64,000 nt of DNA from Cinclus cinclus (taxonomy: Eukaryota; Chordata; Aves; Passeriformes; Cinclidae), in contig NC_085047.1 of NCBI RefSeq assembly GCF_963662255.1, positions 97,099,619 to 97,163,618 of the forward strand, in the 5' to 3' direction. The notes beneath the pieces were generated by a model. It was not told the origin of the DNA and made no database searches. It saw only the letters and a list, made by a program, of their open reading frames with translations. Both the position numbers and the translations under genes were made by a program. This document shows, in pieces, positions 13,601 to 27,100 of the stretch (position 1 is its first letter; each line of letters opens with the position of its first letter).

Positions 13601-14644
13601 ACCTAAATGTTAACAGCCATTTATGGCTCCTTTTCATTTTTGGAATGCTCCAGATTGCTCTCTCCAAGACAAATTTCTTACAGAGGTGGCTGACCCTAAG
13701 CATTGTGGACCACAGCCAGCTGGCAGAAATCAGCCTTTCAGCTAAAGATCAATCCCTGGACTTCTATTTAGCAATATAGATGGAACTTCAGCTTCCATGG
13801 TTGGGAAATAGCTCAGTAAATTAAGCTCCCTTTCAAGGTGCCTTGCTAAAGATCACTCCTTCCCCTACTTTTTGTCTTCATGATCTCTCTTCAATTGTAA
13901 AGGTTATGAAATCTTTTTAGCTCTATACATGGATTTCTCAGTCTCTCTGTTTTTCTACAGCTGAAATACAATATCATTCCTCTGCCTCAGGTTTGACAGA
14001 ACTGAAAATCTTAAAGAAAAAATTACTTTGAAAAGGACCAGTTTAAGTAGCCCTTTCTCTAATTAAAAGGGGTAGATAATCAAACTAAAAAATTGGTATC
14101 TGGATGGTATCACCAAGTTCAGAAGTTTTCATTCTTCACATCTTGTTCTTGACCAAAAGCAAGAAACAGGTCATGAAACCAGACAAATGTTTCAGCCTGT
14201 TAAATATTTTGTGTCGCATTCAACTGTCCCAGTTAAGTCTTATAGAATGGTTAATAACCAACAAATTTACAGTAAATTTTCACATTCTTGATTTGAAACA
14301 CTTAAAACATGGATAAACCACAAGAAGGAAAAAAAATAAAATCCAAAAGAAGAAGACAAACTTCCCTAAATTCCTTAAAAGTATTTCCAACAATTATATA
14401 TTAGCTCCCTCAGCCTGTTAGGAATTTCCATATGCATTCAGTTTGTGTCTTGCACAGAAAATCAAGCCACTCTCCACATCCAATTGTGCTATAAGCTGTG
14501 TAGTTATGAAATTCAAGAATAAGTTTTGCTGTAGTTTTAGATACAAATTATTTTTGACTGTGCACAGGGAGCAAATATCCTCTTTGACTGATTATAATTT
14601 GCAAAATAATTTTAAGGGCAGCAAGTGTACTTGCTTTTGGACAC
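10676..14644. other. Intergenic DNA, no gene recognised
   Basis: About 4 kb of AT-rich DNA with no exon, RNA gene or named repeat that I can support. Open frames here are under 85 codons and lack recognisable domains. Confidence 0.55.
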
Positions 14645-14770
14645 AGGTCAAAAACAAAACAAAACCAAAACAAAACAAAACAAAACACCCCAAAAAACCA
14701 AAAAAAACACAAACAAAAAAACCCATCAAAGTTATTCTTCTTGGGGAAAAATAAAAAAATAAAAAAGAAA
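14645..14770. repeat. A-rich low-complexity tract (AAAAC words)
   Basis: A run of AAAAC and CCAAAA words followed by poly-A-rich sequence. Read on the other strand it resembles the TTTTG-rich tract at 5.84 kb. The Phe/Cys-rich minus-strand frames here (14548-14793) are translations of this low-complexity DNA. Confidence 0.85.
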
Positions 14771-14908
14771 ACAAGGATTTTAGAACCTATCACCTTACTA
14801 AAAAGGACTTGGATGGTGTCTTAAATAAATGGAAAATATTTCAGTAAAAGGGGAACTCAGCTATTACTTTGTTTTACTGATTGTTTGTAGGCAGAATAGC
14901 ATGTTTAT

Positions 14909-14936
14909 CTTTCACTCACATCAAATTGAGTGAAAG
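14909..14936. repeat. Perfect 10-bp inverted repeat (hairpin)
   Basis: The arms 'ctttcactca' (14909-14918) and 'tgagtgaaag' (14927-14936) are exact reverse complements around an 8-base loop. No gene or terminator context is present, so the function, if any, is unknown. Confidence 0.85.
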
Positions 14937-17900
14937 AAGGCCAATATAAATTCTTGCCATTCAGTATGACATAATGGTAACAGTGCTATGAAAAATCACG
15001 AGACATTATTCTTGAGCATTCTCTGGAAAGTGATGCATGAAATTGCTGTAGGTTAAATAAAACAGATTAACATAAGAAGAGGAGTTATATGGGTATCATA
15101 TGTGGGTGATGATATTATTTTTCCTTAATGTATTGACTTTTATAAGATAGCTTGTATTTTACCAATGAATGATATAATATTGACTTTTAATATGTCTATC
15201 AACAATTTTCAAGAAAACTATTATATAATACAACTAATGGTAATAGTCGTGGTAGACAAATATTATCTAAAAAATGCAGTTAAAGGAATCAAAATCTAAA
15301 TATTCGCATTGCAATGAATTTTGCATGCCAGGAATCTATCAAAAATAGCATTGTGTATACATATTTCAGGAACTGTTCATGAAGTATCCAAATGAAAGTT
15401 TACGTGTCAGGACATAAAATGTCAGTCACATCACTGCATGTCTGTTTTTTTCTTGCTTAACTGAACGGACAAGCAGAAGCACTGCTTTCAGTTTCTGGCA
15501 TTGATACAATTTGGTATGCTGCTAAGGATCTTGGAATATGATATGCAATGTTCTGGACGGCAAGTTTCACATAAATGTTTTATTTTTCCAAGGCACTGAG
15601 TCAAAAGGACATAAACACGGTTTATCTACCCTAGTGTCTCAAACTGAAAAGGCACAGCAATTTAATTCAGTTCAGCTGATCAGATAGGGACTACAGTTCC
15701 TTCTGGAAGAAAGATCATCAGAGAAGTTTAAGGTCAGATATAGTGAGAAAGCCAAACTTCCCAAGGAAAACAAATTTTTGTAAGGAACATAAAGGGATAC
15801 TGATTAATCAAGCCACTTTAACTCATCACACAAAAAATAATCATACATATACTACCTCAAAGTACTAGATCATGAAATGTCTGGTATTCAGTCAAGATCA
15901 AACCATATACTTATTGCTAGTCTGGAACTCTACCAAAGCAGCAAATATAAGACTCAAGCAAGTTCAAAATGTTCCTTCAAAATGTTTCTATTCTCAATCA
16001 AGATGAAATGAAATGATGAGTGCATTTCAGCTCTATAAGACAAATGTCATCTTGCAGAAAGAACACTGAATTTTTTCAGGAGGACCTCTGTTGAGCCAAA
16101 TGCAGTATCATTGTTTTTTCAAAGCAATCAAAACGACAAAGAAAGATTCTGATGACAGCAGAAAGCAAGGCTATTGCTGTGGTTAGTTTAACTCCTTCTG
16201 TGATATTCTGTAGCAGACAGAATGACACCCATGCACATGATGTGGGGCCAATGACATGCAGCTTCTATGTGTCAGAAAGTATCCCCAGAAATCCAGAGCT
16301 CAGATTATTGAAATAAAATATTTGCAGATTTTTAAATGGTTCTTTTAGCATATTAATTTTAAGAAGCATTTTTCCACACATAGTGCTGAACAAGTTTCTC
16401 AATTCCTGTTATATATTACTATGATTCCTGTTGGGGAGGAGGGAAGGTCAAATTGTCCTTATTCATCCCCCTCCAGCTGTTTTTTTACCTTCCTGATCTA
16501 GTTGTCAAGCCACCATAAAACAAGAATAAACAGAGGGTGAGGATGAATGAGAATGGAGCAGATGAAAATGTTTTACATTATGAAGAAAAGGCTGATAACC
16601 TAGGAAAACAGATTATGACTTTCCAAGCTCTTTTTAGCAAAGCAGATACATAATATAAATGTAGCAATGCATTTAAATATAAATGCATTTGCCACATGTA
16701 CAGACATTCAGAGTTACCACAGTTTCGTATTTCACAGTTACTGAAGTTACATAATTTACTTGTGAACAGAAATACCAAAATGTCTGTGTGCAGTTCATAC
16801 AGACAGAGGCTTTCTGTGGCCCTAAGCATAAAAGCAAAACTTTACCCACTTTAAGAGCTCTTTTTTCCCTTTGGTTAGCTTTTTGGACATTTGACCTCTA
16901 ACCTAAAGCTTGCTGCAGAAAGATCTTCCTGAGTTATGAAACAAACATGGAAAAAAATTCTTTCTTTAGATTCTGTTATACTTCATTCATTTTATCATTC
17001 TTTTCACTCTGCAAAGACATGTTAAGCTCTCTCCAAGGCCCCCAGGCAGCACAACAGTATTACAATAACATTTGCTGAAAGGCCTCAGAAAGACCTCCTA
17101 CACTGCAATTCCTAGTTGCCTGGCACATCCATGAGTCAGTTCTTTTAAATCATGTGTCTTGGCAAGTTTTACACACACACACACTCATTCATAACAAGTG
17201 AGCTTGTTGGGTTTTGGGGGCTCACTTTCTTTTATCAAAGGTTGACATGCTGTTGAAATTAATAACGAGCTGTTTTCCCTAATGGCTTCTTCAGGGAAGT
17301 TGGGTATGCTGGAAATCCTATTTTGATTTGGTATAAAATATTAATGTCAATAGCAGCTGCTTCGTCTTATAATGCTATGTAGAGTTAAATAGTAAGGCAG
17401 TTCGTAATATTAGGAGGTTATCTGGAAAATTACCCTATGATTTGTTATATTTTGGTACACTGTATGGATGAGCCTTAATTACAATTTTATAAATCTTTCA
17501 AATGAAGGATTTATTTCTATTTTTTTCCTTTTTTAAGAACAGTATGAACAAGGAAATATCTATGGCCCAAAGTTTCTTAAAAGTCCTGTGTCCATCCTTA
17601 TCACCTTTACAGAATTTCACACTAGTAAATCAAACCCAAGCTGTTCTGAACTGCATTCAGAACAAGCACATTTACACTTCATAGCAGATAATTGGACTAC
17701 TGTGTCAACCAAACTAGCTTTTAATGTATGAAACCTGAATTCTGTCCTTCAGCTGCAGAAACACAACATCCTAGAGCTTAAACCACAAATCATCTGGTGG
17801 TGGTATTTGTACTCATTTACTTTTGTCCAGATGACTTGCTATGTAATGTGGAGAGAGTCTAAGAGGAGTGTTTAGGAAGAAACCTAAAGTTGTTGTGTCT

Positions 17901-20900
17901 TCAGAATGTTGTTCTCATCAATAGCTTCCCTAAGCTACTGATGGTTTAAATGGAAAATAGATCATGCTCCAAGTGAATTAGGGATTCATTTGTTGTCTGG
18001 AAGCTTGGCCAGGAATAATGGTCAGACAATGAATATCATAACTGATGAATATTTAAAAACTGGCCGGGACCAAGCTAAAGAGAAGAAAATAAGAATTATT
18101 ACACAGAAAAGGAGATGGAAAATGCACTGCTAACTTAGAAGGCGAAATTCATGTAAATGGGGCTTTGCACACATCAGTATTAATCTGCAGGTTAGGGTGC
18201 TCTGAATACATCTTGCTGTTGTTTACAACACTGAGAAAGAGCAGTCTTTCACAGCTCTCAAGCAATTTATAAAGAAGCCCTGAGAAAAAAACTGAAAAAT
18301 GTCAATGACTCAATTTGTAACAGTCAAGGACCAGATTCACCCGACACTGTGTAAGAATTCACCTATGCTGTTTAAACTGATTATACTTAAAATATTTTCC
18401 TCATTAAAAAATTGCCTTTTTTATGATTAGGTGTGAAGGAGGGGGACCTGGTTGGTTGGTTTGTTTGTTTCTTTGTTTGTTTGTGGTTGTTTGGTGTTTG
18501 CTTGGTTGGGTTCTGGGGGGGAAGGTTGCATTTATTTAGCAGGAAAAAGGTCTTACTTTATCATCACATCTTCTTAGTTGGGAAACCTCTTGTCCTATTT
18601 AGTGGTGAAGATTTCAGAAATCCACCTGCAGAATTAATAAAATAAAATTACACTGGGGATTTTTTTTTGTTTTTGCATTTCACGAGTGCATTCTCTTCTA
18701 AACAGGAAGAAACAGCATAATATTAATATAATGTACAAAAAACCCCAAATGATACTTCTATACACTGGGAAATTAGAAAAGCAGAAAGCTTATTGATTGA
18801 AATGCCACATATTCTGATTGAAATTCAAACAGTTGAACCATAAAAAAAATCTTTAAAATATTCAGATTCATAGTGCAAGTGATGGTAAATTTATACTTGG
18901 GCTTTTACATGTGTGTCCTAATGTGAGACTCAAATGATTGAGCAATCTCAGAAAAGTACACAAGATGGGCAACATAAAAATATGTTCCCTAAAACAGACT
19001 ATATAATCCACAGTAAAATATTAACATCATAATAACAGTAATAAGCAGAGCCTTCAGTTAGCTGAAGAATTTATGATTGAAAATGTGTACTACATGTCTA
19101 ATTTTGAAATTGTGAACACAGTTTTCCTGCTTTGCCTTTTAACAGGATGAGTTAATACCTTATTCTTTAATGCAAGGGATGCAAATGTTGTCTAAGTGTG
19201 TGTTAGGTTTCTCACCTTAGTGGCAAAACACCCAATTGTATCTCTGTCTTGTCCCGTTTATCCATTCTGACTCTTTTCAGACTATAAATCTCAAAAAATC
19301 ATTTTCTATTCTGCTCATTTTCCATATCAGGCTTATATGTCATGGAGGATTTGAGAAAATAGGTGGCTGTAATTGCTTTGATAAAACAGAGTTGCAACAA
19401 AAAAAGTGACTTGTCAGAATGGAAACTGGGTACATTCACCACTGCTAATGTGGAGAGAGATATTCACCAGACAAAAAATATAAGACTGGCTGAACATTCT
19501 ATATGACTCATAGCCATTGAAATTACTCAAATCTATAAAGCAAATTACTTCAAGACATAACACAAATGAGAATGATAATGAGAAACGGGGGAGTGAATTT
19601 TTTCATATAGAAAATGAACTAAAATTTAGTTTCCCAAATCTTAGATGAGTGCTACAAATATAAATACAGCAAAACCAAATGCTATTCTAGTCTGAAAGTT
19701 TAAAAAATACTATCTGTAAAGTACTCCAATATTGTTTAATTTTTAAAAACCATCCCAGTTGGAAAAGGTTCATTGTTATAAACTCAAAAGAGAAGTTATG
19801 AAAATAAATAGGATTTAAAAATATCTCCTATTCTTAATGTTTGCTGCTGGCTTAGTTTAGATGGCTCCTCACTGACCATGCTGCCAGCCCTGAATCTAGT
19901 TCTGCACCACATTGTCCTCATAGTCACTTAGAGATAATATTTGTGCAGGATTCTTTCCTCCATCAGAGAGTTTGCAGATAATGTCAAGCCTCATAGGGAT
20001 CCTCATTGTCCTTTGGTAAATATGACTGTAGAAGTTTTGATAACCTTCAATAGTACACTGTCTTGTGGGTATAAAAATATTTCATCAAGACCTGAATGAA
20101 ATACTGTTCAATGTTGTTTCTCCATCGGGGTTTTGGGGTTGGCAGTAAGTCATAATTTGTGAGAGCAGAATGCAGCTGCAGCAAATATTAAGTGTTCTGA
20201 GAAATATCATTCCAATTATATAAACTCCAAGAGTTTTTTCCTTGCCAAATATGCCACCCAGCATCATTGGCCCTAATAATTGCCAGTTGAAAAAAGTTAT
20301 CTCACTACTAGTACTTAAAGTGGATTTCTCGATATGAGTATGTATGTTCACTGAAAGACCCGTAGTGTCCCTTCCAACACTAATAATTCTATTATTCCAG
20401 TGCTTATACCTGGCTAATATAGCATGAACTGATAAAAACTTGTTTGCTGTAGGCTATTTCTAGCAAGAACAAAACATTTTTTACCCAATTTGCTTTATAT
20501 TCGTCCTCTAAAGCAGAAGATTCTCTAATATGGGTGGTCCATTTTACAGGATTTCCAGCATCTAGAAGAATCTGTCTTTGCTCTTTCCATGTGGAAAGTT
20601 ACAAAGCCAACATACAAGTGGCCAGGAAAGACTGGACTAACCTTTTCTAATTATGAACTAGCTGGGTCATGGGGAATGCCTGCTGGCATACTTTGTATTA
20701 TGCAAAACAACTGTTGGATGATAATACAACACTGGACACAGTCAATTTTTAAACACCTGTGGATTTGCAGGAATCCCTAAGCATATGACAAAAATATACA
20801 CTTCGTACCAGAACTGTGTACTATTGAAATCATTAATCATTTAGGTATCTCTGGTCTAGTACTGATCATTTGGAGTTCCTGCATATTCTCAACAGGAACT

Positions 20901-23349
20901 ACAGAGTAGCATTTTATATTTCTTCCAACAGCCACCATGTGTTTCCAATAAGAGCAGCAGTCTGCAGGTGCAGTTATCTTTTGCAGTACATAAATTTTAA
21001 GGAGACTGAATTCTTTTTCTCCCTTAACAAACACCTCTGAGACTTGCCATGCAGTTGAGACCTTGCCATTGAGGTGTCACCTCTGACCTGCAGTGCAACA
21101 CACTGCAGAAGAAAGCAAACTCCCTGGTCTGCACAGAGCACCTGCCTGAAACATCTGCAAGCAGCCAAGTCAGCAATTTAATGAACTGGCCTCCTCACAG
21201 CCCTGTGATTGCAATCACTCTGCAAGGATTCTTAAGGAAGCCAAAACTAAAAGTGCTCAGAACAGTATGATTTATAACACCTAAATGCTGACCTTTTGCA
21301 GACTCAGTATGATCAAGCCTTATATTTCAGTTTGAGGTAGCCTATTAAAAAAACCAGTTACATGCTAATGCTTTATGTGCTTAGTGGCTTAATTCACCTT
21401 TTTACCTATGGACTTGCACCCATTCAAAATACCCAGTGGAGGAAAAGCCCGTTGTAAAATCTTGGAAAGAAAACCTCTGTCTACTTGTGACTGTAATACT
21501 TCTATCTGCTCATGCAGTGATTGAGATCCCAGGATAAAACTGTTCTTTCTTAGATTTTGCACAATCTAGCCCACTGTAAGGATGTCATGTGTAAGCTCCC
21601 ATAAAATCCTACAGATTTGTGTTGTCTATCAAGCTTCCTAGGAACTGTGAATAGCATCTTCAGGGGCTTTTTGGCAGGGGAAGAGTGTTGGTTTGTTGGG
21701 GAAGGGGATGGTTCCTGAAAGGTAAACATTATGCAGTGACACATAGTTTGTCTTTTCAGAAGCACAGTCTGCTTGGGAAAGTGTTCTGCTGTGGGAGCAC
21801 ACAAAGCTGCTTTGATATGCTTGTGGGTCACCTCTTCCTATGTACCAGGGACTATGTGTGTGCACATTGAGGTAAATGGCACCTGTTCCAGAGCCCTTTA
21901 CCACCTGTCTGTGCTTTGTGACAATCTCAGCAGAGATGAGCTCAGTAAGTATAGCAATCATATTCTGAGCAGTACATCTCCTTCTGAGTTAATAGTTCTC
22001 ACTTGCTAAGAACCTGAAATCAAGGAACAATTCTGGTAAGCAAAAAAGACTACTCAGGATGAGGTCCAACACACCTTTGCTATAAACACAGCATAATTAT
22101 TCTTCCACTGCAAAAGGTATAAAACAATTTTCTGCTGAGCCTTTGCCAAGTTATGGATCTTACTCCTTTATCTAGAGCATCCTAATTGAGTCATTAGCTC
22201 TTCCCACTTATCTGATCATTGCAAGGCTTATCTCTCCTGTTTAGGCACAACTTTTTCTTTTCTTCTTTCTACTGTGAAAGTGCATTACATAGTCCATCCC
22301 TTTCAGCATACTAAGACTGATAAACCTCTAAGGTCCCTAGGATTTTAAAAGTGGCAAGTTTGCCCTTTGTAAGCATTAGTGTTTGGAGGTCAGGTTCTTT
22401 ATGTACTGCAAACTGCAATATTGCTGACCATAAATTGAATGCCCAGCCTTATTTTCTCAGATAAATTATTTTATCTGAATCTCTTAAAAACTGGGATTTA
22501 TCCAGTCATCCTTGATGGTAACACCTGTAATTCTGATAACCTGTCCATTCCAGACAAGCCAGGCTGCTGAAGAAACTGATGTTCCCTCTCTGTTAACTCA
22601 TGAAACACATTCCAAGTAATCTAAGGCACAGGAGTGGCATAGCTCAGGTTGGAGGCTCAAGAGACAAGTTCATTTTAACACATTGCAATATGATCACTAA
22701 ACAAAAGATCACTATTTGTGCTTGCAGATTCTCAAGCTATCCCACTCAATATAATTTGAAAATTAAATAAGTTTGCATATTGAAAAACTCTTTAATATCA
22801 TGGAAGGAGAAAAATCCATTCCTGCAAAACTTGCTACCCAGCTCAGTCTTTCATGTACCAAACAGTCGTGGTTTCTTTTAAGTGTCCCTGCATTTTTATT
22901 CCTATTGTTCTGTTGTAAGAATGATTCTAGCTTAAATAGGAACTCCTTTGCTCTGATGGAAAAGATGTGAGCATCTAGGGACATGAGAATGAACAGATTT
23001 ACAGGTTCCCAGTTAATTCCATTTCAGGACAGTTCTCTGTTAACTCCTCTCTTTCCCACCCCAGTATTGGGTCTGGTGAAAATGATATCTGATGAGATTC
23101 CCTAAGAAAAAGAACAGAAAGACTGTCTTTCTCAAGTGAATCTCTAGATTCATAGTCATTTAAAGAGTAAATAATTAAGATGGTCTGCAGGACATGTATG
23201 CAGTACAAATTACCTAAATAAACATCAAATACTTCAAAATAGTATGACTGACTTTCTCCATATGCATGTCAGATCCCCTAAAGGACTTTTTTTTCTTCTT
23301 TTGAACAGAAGAATCATCCATTCCCTAGAACTGAAAAATCATAATCCTG
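14937..23349. other. Intergenic DNA, mostly unassigned
   Basis: More than 8 kb without a supportable gene. Minor items are a short CA run near 17172-17184, a T/G-rich patch at about 18448-18520, and a possible remnant of a CR1 tail at about 20355-20400 ('gtgtcccttccaacac' then 'attctattattcc'). The open frames around 20.9-22.0 kb show no domain. Confidence 0.5.
20355..20400 (+). mobile_element. Possible CR1 tail remnant
   Basis: The words 'gtgtcccttccaacac' and 'attctattattcc' resemble the last 40 or so bases of CR1 followed by a decayed tail repeat. No upstream CR1 sequence could be followed, so this is tentative. Confidence 0.35.
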
Positions 23350-24170
23350 TCATTAGGACTCAGCTTCGGGGATCACTGCAGGCTCCTATAGTGTTCAGCA
23401 TCTCCATTAATGATCTGAATGATGGGACAGTGTGTGTGCCCTCAGCAGGTTTGCAGTTGATTCGAAGTTGGGAGGAGGATTTCATACCAAAATGGCTGTG
23501 GCATCATTCAGAGGAACCTCAAAAGGATGGAGAAAGGAGTAGAAAAGAATGCACAAAGTTCAGCAAAGGGAAAAAGCATAGTCCTCCACCTGAGGAGAAG
23601 TAAGCCCTGTACTTGTACAGGCTGATTTCAAAATGGCTTGAAAGAACCCTGGCAAGGAGGACCTTTCAGTCCAGGTGGACAACATGTTGATCATGAATCT
23701 GCAGTGTGCTCTTGTGGCAATAAAAGCCAGTAACAACCTAGACTACATTAGGCAAAACATTGCCAGCAGATCCAAGAAAGTGATCCTTCTTCTTTGCTCA
23801 GTACTGGTGAGACTTATCTAGAGTGCTGGGATCAGTTCTGGGCTTCCCATAAAAAAATGGATGTAGACATGGGAAAATAAAGAAGAGTGAGACAGACATT
23901 TCTCAGCAGTATCCACTGAGAGAACAAAGGCATGAACATGCATCTACGAACATCAGGAAATTTTTTTTTTACTGTGAGGGTGATTCAGCACTGTAACAGG
24001 CTGCCCAGGGAGTTGGTGGAGTCCCTGTCTTTGGAGGTACTCAAAACCTGACTGGACACAGAACAGAGCAACCTGCTGTCATGGACTCTGCTTGAGCAGG
24101 AAAACTGCTCTAGACTCAAGAGACTAGACAATTCAAACTCATCTATTCCGTGAGGTTCTGAGTAATTCTT
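23350..24170 (+). mobile_element. CR1 LINE, 3' part including end of reverse-transcriptase ORF
   Basis: A plus-strand CR1 copy of about 0.8 kb. It begins in the end of the reverse-transcriptase reading frame: the 'ttcagcatctccattaatga' block, then 'gatgggacag', 'ccctcagcaggtttgcag' and 'tgggaggagga'. It runs through 'catcattcagaggaacctc' and 'gttcagcaaaggga' to the 3' region with 'caggctgcccagggag' and 'ctttggaggtactcaaaacc'. It is broken by frameshifts and stop codons, so only a short in-frame piece survives (within 23244-23603). The final tail (about 24140-24170) is decayed. This is the longest CR1 copy in the window. Confidence 0.88.
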
Positions 24171-27100
24171 TTTATGTTAAAATTAAATGTCAGTTTTGGG
24201 ATCTATTTTCAGCTTACATGGGAAAAGTCAGATGGAGAAAACCTCTCTGTCAGGTTGCCACTTATCCATTCAACTTCAGGTTGTACTGGAGGAGAAATGG
24301 GGAAAACAGAATCTATTCTTCAGTTAGTCAAGGCTCATTCAGAACCAAGGAGAAGTTTTTAAAGGGACTTTAATCTAATAATGTAAAAAATTGAGCAAAA
24401 GTAGTCTAGCTTCTAGGACTCATATGACCAGAAACATGAGAATTTTTTGAGCAAGCACTGACATGATAAAGTAGTAAAGCTCTTCTTCCTCTCCAGGCAG
24501 CCATGAGACTGTCTCCTTGAACGTAAACTAAGGTGGAATAACTATGTTGGCTGTCCAAGGTAGCTCTGGATGTACATGCAAGTTTCATATAAGATTCCTG
24601 ATCCTTAGTTATTAACAAAGTAAGCCTTCTGCCCCTGCCACACCAATAAGTGAAGTGACGTTTTCTTTTAATTTTATTTTTTAAAAATATATATTGTTTA
24701 TAAAAGTTCGGCATGTTGGTCTCTTCTTACTCCTTTAGAAAATGAACAGGTTAAAAGAGACATTTACTATGGCAACATCTGTGTTTCATTAGCCATTAAT
24801 GTCACAATAAAATTAAACAAAACCCTTTCATATACTTAATTTCAACCAGTTTACCTTTCTCAGCTTGCAAGTTCTTCAATTTTTTTTTAAATTATACTAC
24901 ATAAAGCAGAGAGAAATAGTCATTGCAAACTAAAAGGATTTCACAGTAAAAAATACAGAAATGAAAGACCATATTGTGGAAAATGCATGAAGCAATTAGC
25001 ACATTGAGCTGCTTTAAAAACTGCTGGCACTGTTTAGAGATTAAGTCAGTCTCTGGCATTGCTGATCATTATTATTTCAGAGTTGCAGTTTTAAAGGAGG
25101 CTTTTTAATGAAAGGCTATGGGATTAGATGGGGAAGAAAAAGTTTGTATTATGAAGCAGATCTATAATGAAAGTCCATGTTGTTTGCAATGGCAACAAAA
25201 GCAACATAGCTCTGGTAATGCAAATTGCTAGCTTTGCTTTGTGCTGAGCTTTTACCTGAAAGCTTGACTTTGAACAACAGCCAGTTCACCTGTGAATTGG
25301 GGAAAAATTAATCTTTTTTCTTTGCAAAAGAACACATCAAATTAATCCCAAAGCAGGTTCAACATGTGGCTCTGAGAAATTTGGCAATCTTCTCTTGAAA
25401 AGGAGTTTCAAAAGAATGTGTTGATTCCTGGAGACATGTCTCAATCCATTTCCTGATTCTCCAGTATTTTGTTTTCTCTTTGGAATTTCAATGAACTGTT
25501 GACTTTCTTCTCATTGAAAATGGAATTTTTATTTCATTCACTTCTTGGTTTAGGTATATATGAAATATTTGGCAATCAGTAAGCCTATTAAAGGTTGAGG
25601 TCTGAGTTTCCAGGTACAGATTTTATCAGGACAATAAGCATTAATATTTGTGAAGCAGTTCATGAGAACTGTGCAATCAAATCACACTCAGAATCAGCAA
25701 ATTTTTCCTTCAGTTTTCTCTGACTTTTAGGTTAACATTTTTATGCAGCTGTCTAAAGACAAATACATATTGAAAAAATAGATATTAAAATTAATTAGAC
25801 TTGCATAAACCCGTTTCTGAATTTAGATGGGATACATTAATTCACAAGAGATCCATTGCTGTATATTCTTTGAATATTTGGAAATACTAAGGAAGCCCAA
25901 ACTTAAGGTTAATAAGAAATTCCAGATCATCAGAAACTAGAATAAACAAAATAAACATTAGAAAATATGTTTGTCATTGCCTTATTCCATCTAGCCATGT
26001 TAAAGCAAAAAGTTAGCTTTTAGAACATTCTTATTTTCTTTTACAGGAAAGTATACAGATTCTTATCAACACAAAAAAAATCTGTTTCTATGTGGACAGA
26101 GTTAAATGCTGCTCAACTCTTGCTTTTTAAAGAATTCTCTCTTGGGTTCCTTCTTCAGATTCCAATAGAGACCATTATAATAATTTGAAATAGTGACAGA
26201 TCTCATTGTCACCCAATTAGATATTGCAAATGCAATGAAAACCAATTTCCTTCAGGGCAAGAAACATTCATTCTGAAGGTATCTTGCAAAGAAATTATTT
26301 TCAAGATACAAAATTAAAGATGAAAACAAAAGCTATGTTTTTTCTCTATTTGATATGTTGCCCTAGGCAATCCTGTGAACTTTGATAATTTTGTAATATT
26401 TCTATCACTTTGTTCTTATTCCTTTTATAAACTGATGGAAGTAAAGCAATTTGGAGTAATCAGATGCTTTCTGTTAGCTTCTTTATGCCATCAGCACAAA
26501 AGAAAACATTCATTAGGGAACTTTACTTTTTCTTCAGATGAAGTTAATCTGAGATTTGCCATCCTTCCTACAAGAAAAAAAAAATCCTGTATTCTCTGCC
26601 AGAAAGAGGCAACAATTTTATCTCTGAACATAAGGTGAGGAGTTCTTTAAAATGCAAATATATGTAAAGAAATGCTTCATACAGAATTAAGCCATAAACA
26701 AAATTATTCTGTTTGTGACTTTATATTAAATCCTTATTAATATGGTAATGTATTATTAGGTACAAACCTAAGTGCTTAGAATCAAAGTAAAGATTAAATA
26801 AAAGTAATTTACTGTCACAGTCTCAATCTTCTATAGATACTTTCCAGGTGACTAGTATGCCTGACTCTTAAACAGGGCAAATTTGCACCATTTGGAACTA
26901 CTTGGAAATCCTTTCATCATTTTCTTAAAAGAAATGTGTCCCAAATAGTTCAGCACATCATACTCTGGAAACCATTTAACTAATTTATAGAAACAAGACC
27001 ACTGTTGAAAGTGTGGCCTGCATCTACCAGACATAATGATGCTGCCTTATGTTTTGTTCCTTCTGGAAACAATCAGTAACACACGTGCCAGAAATAATAT

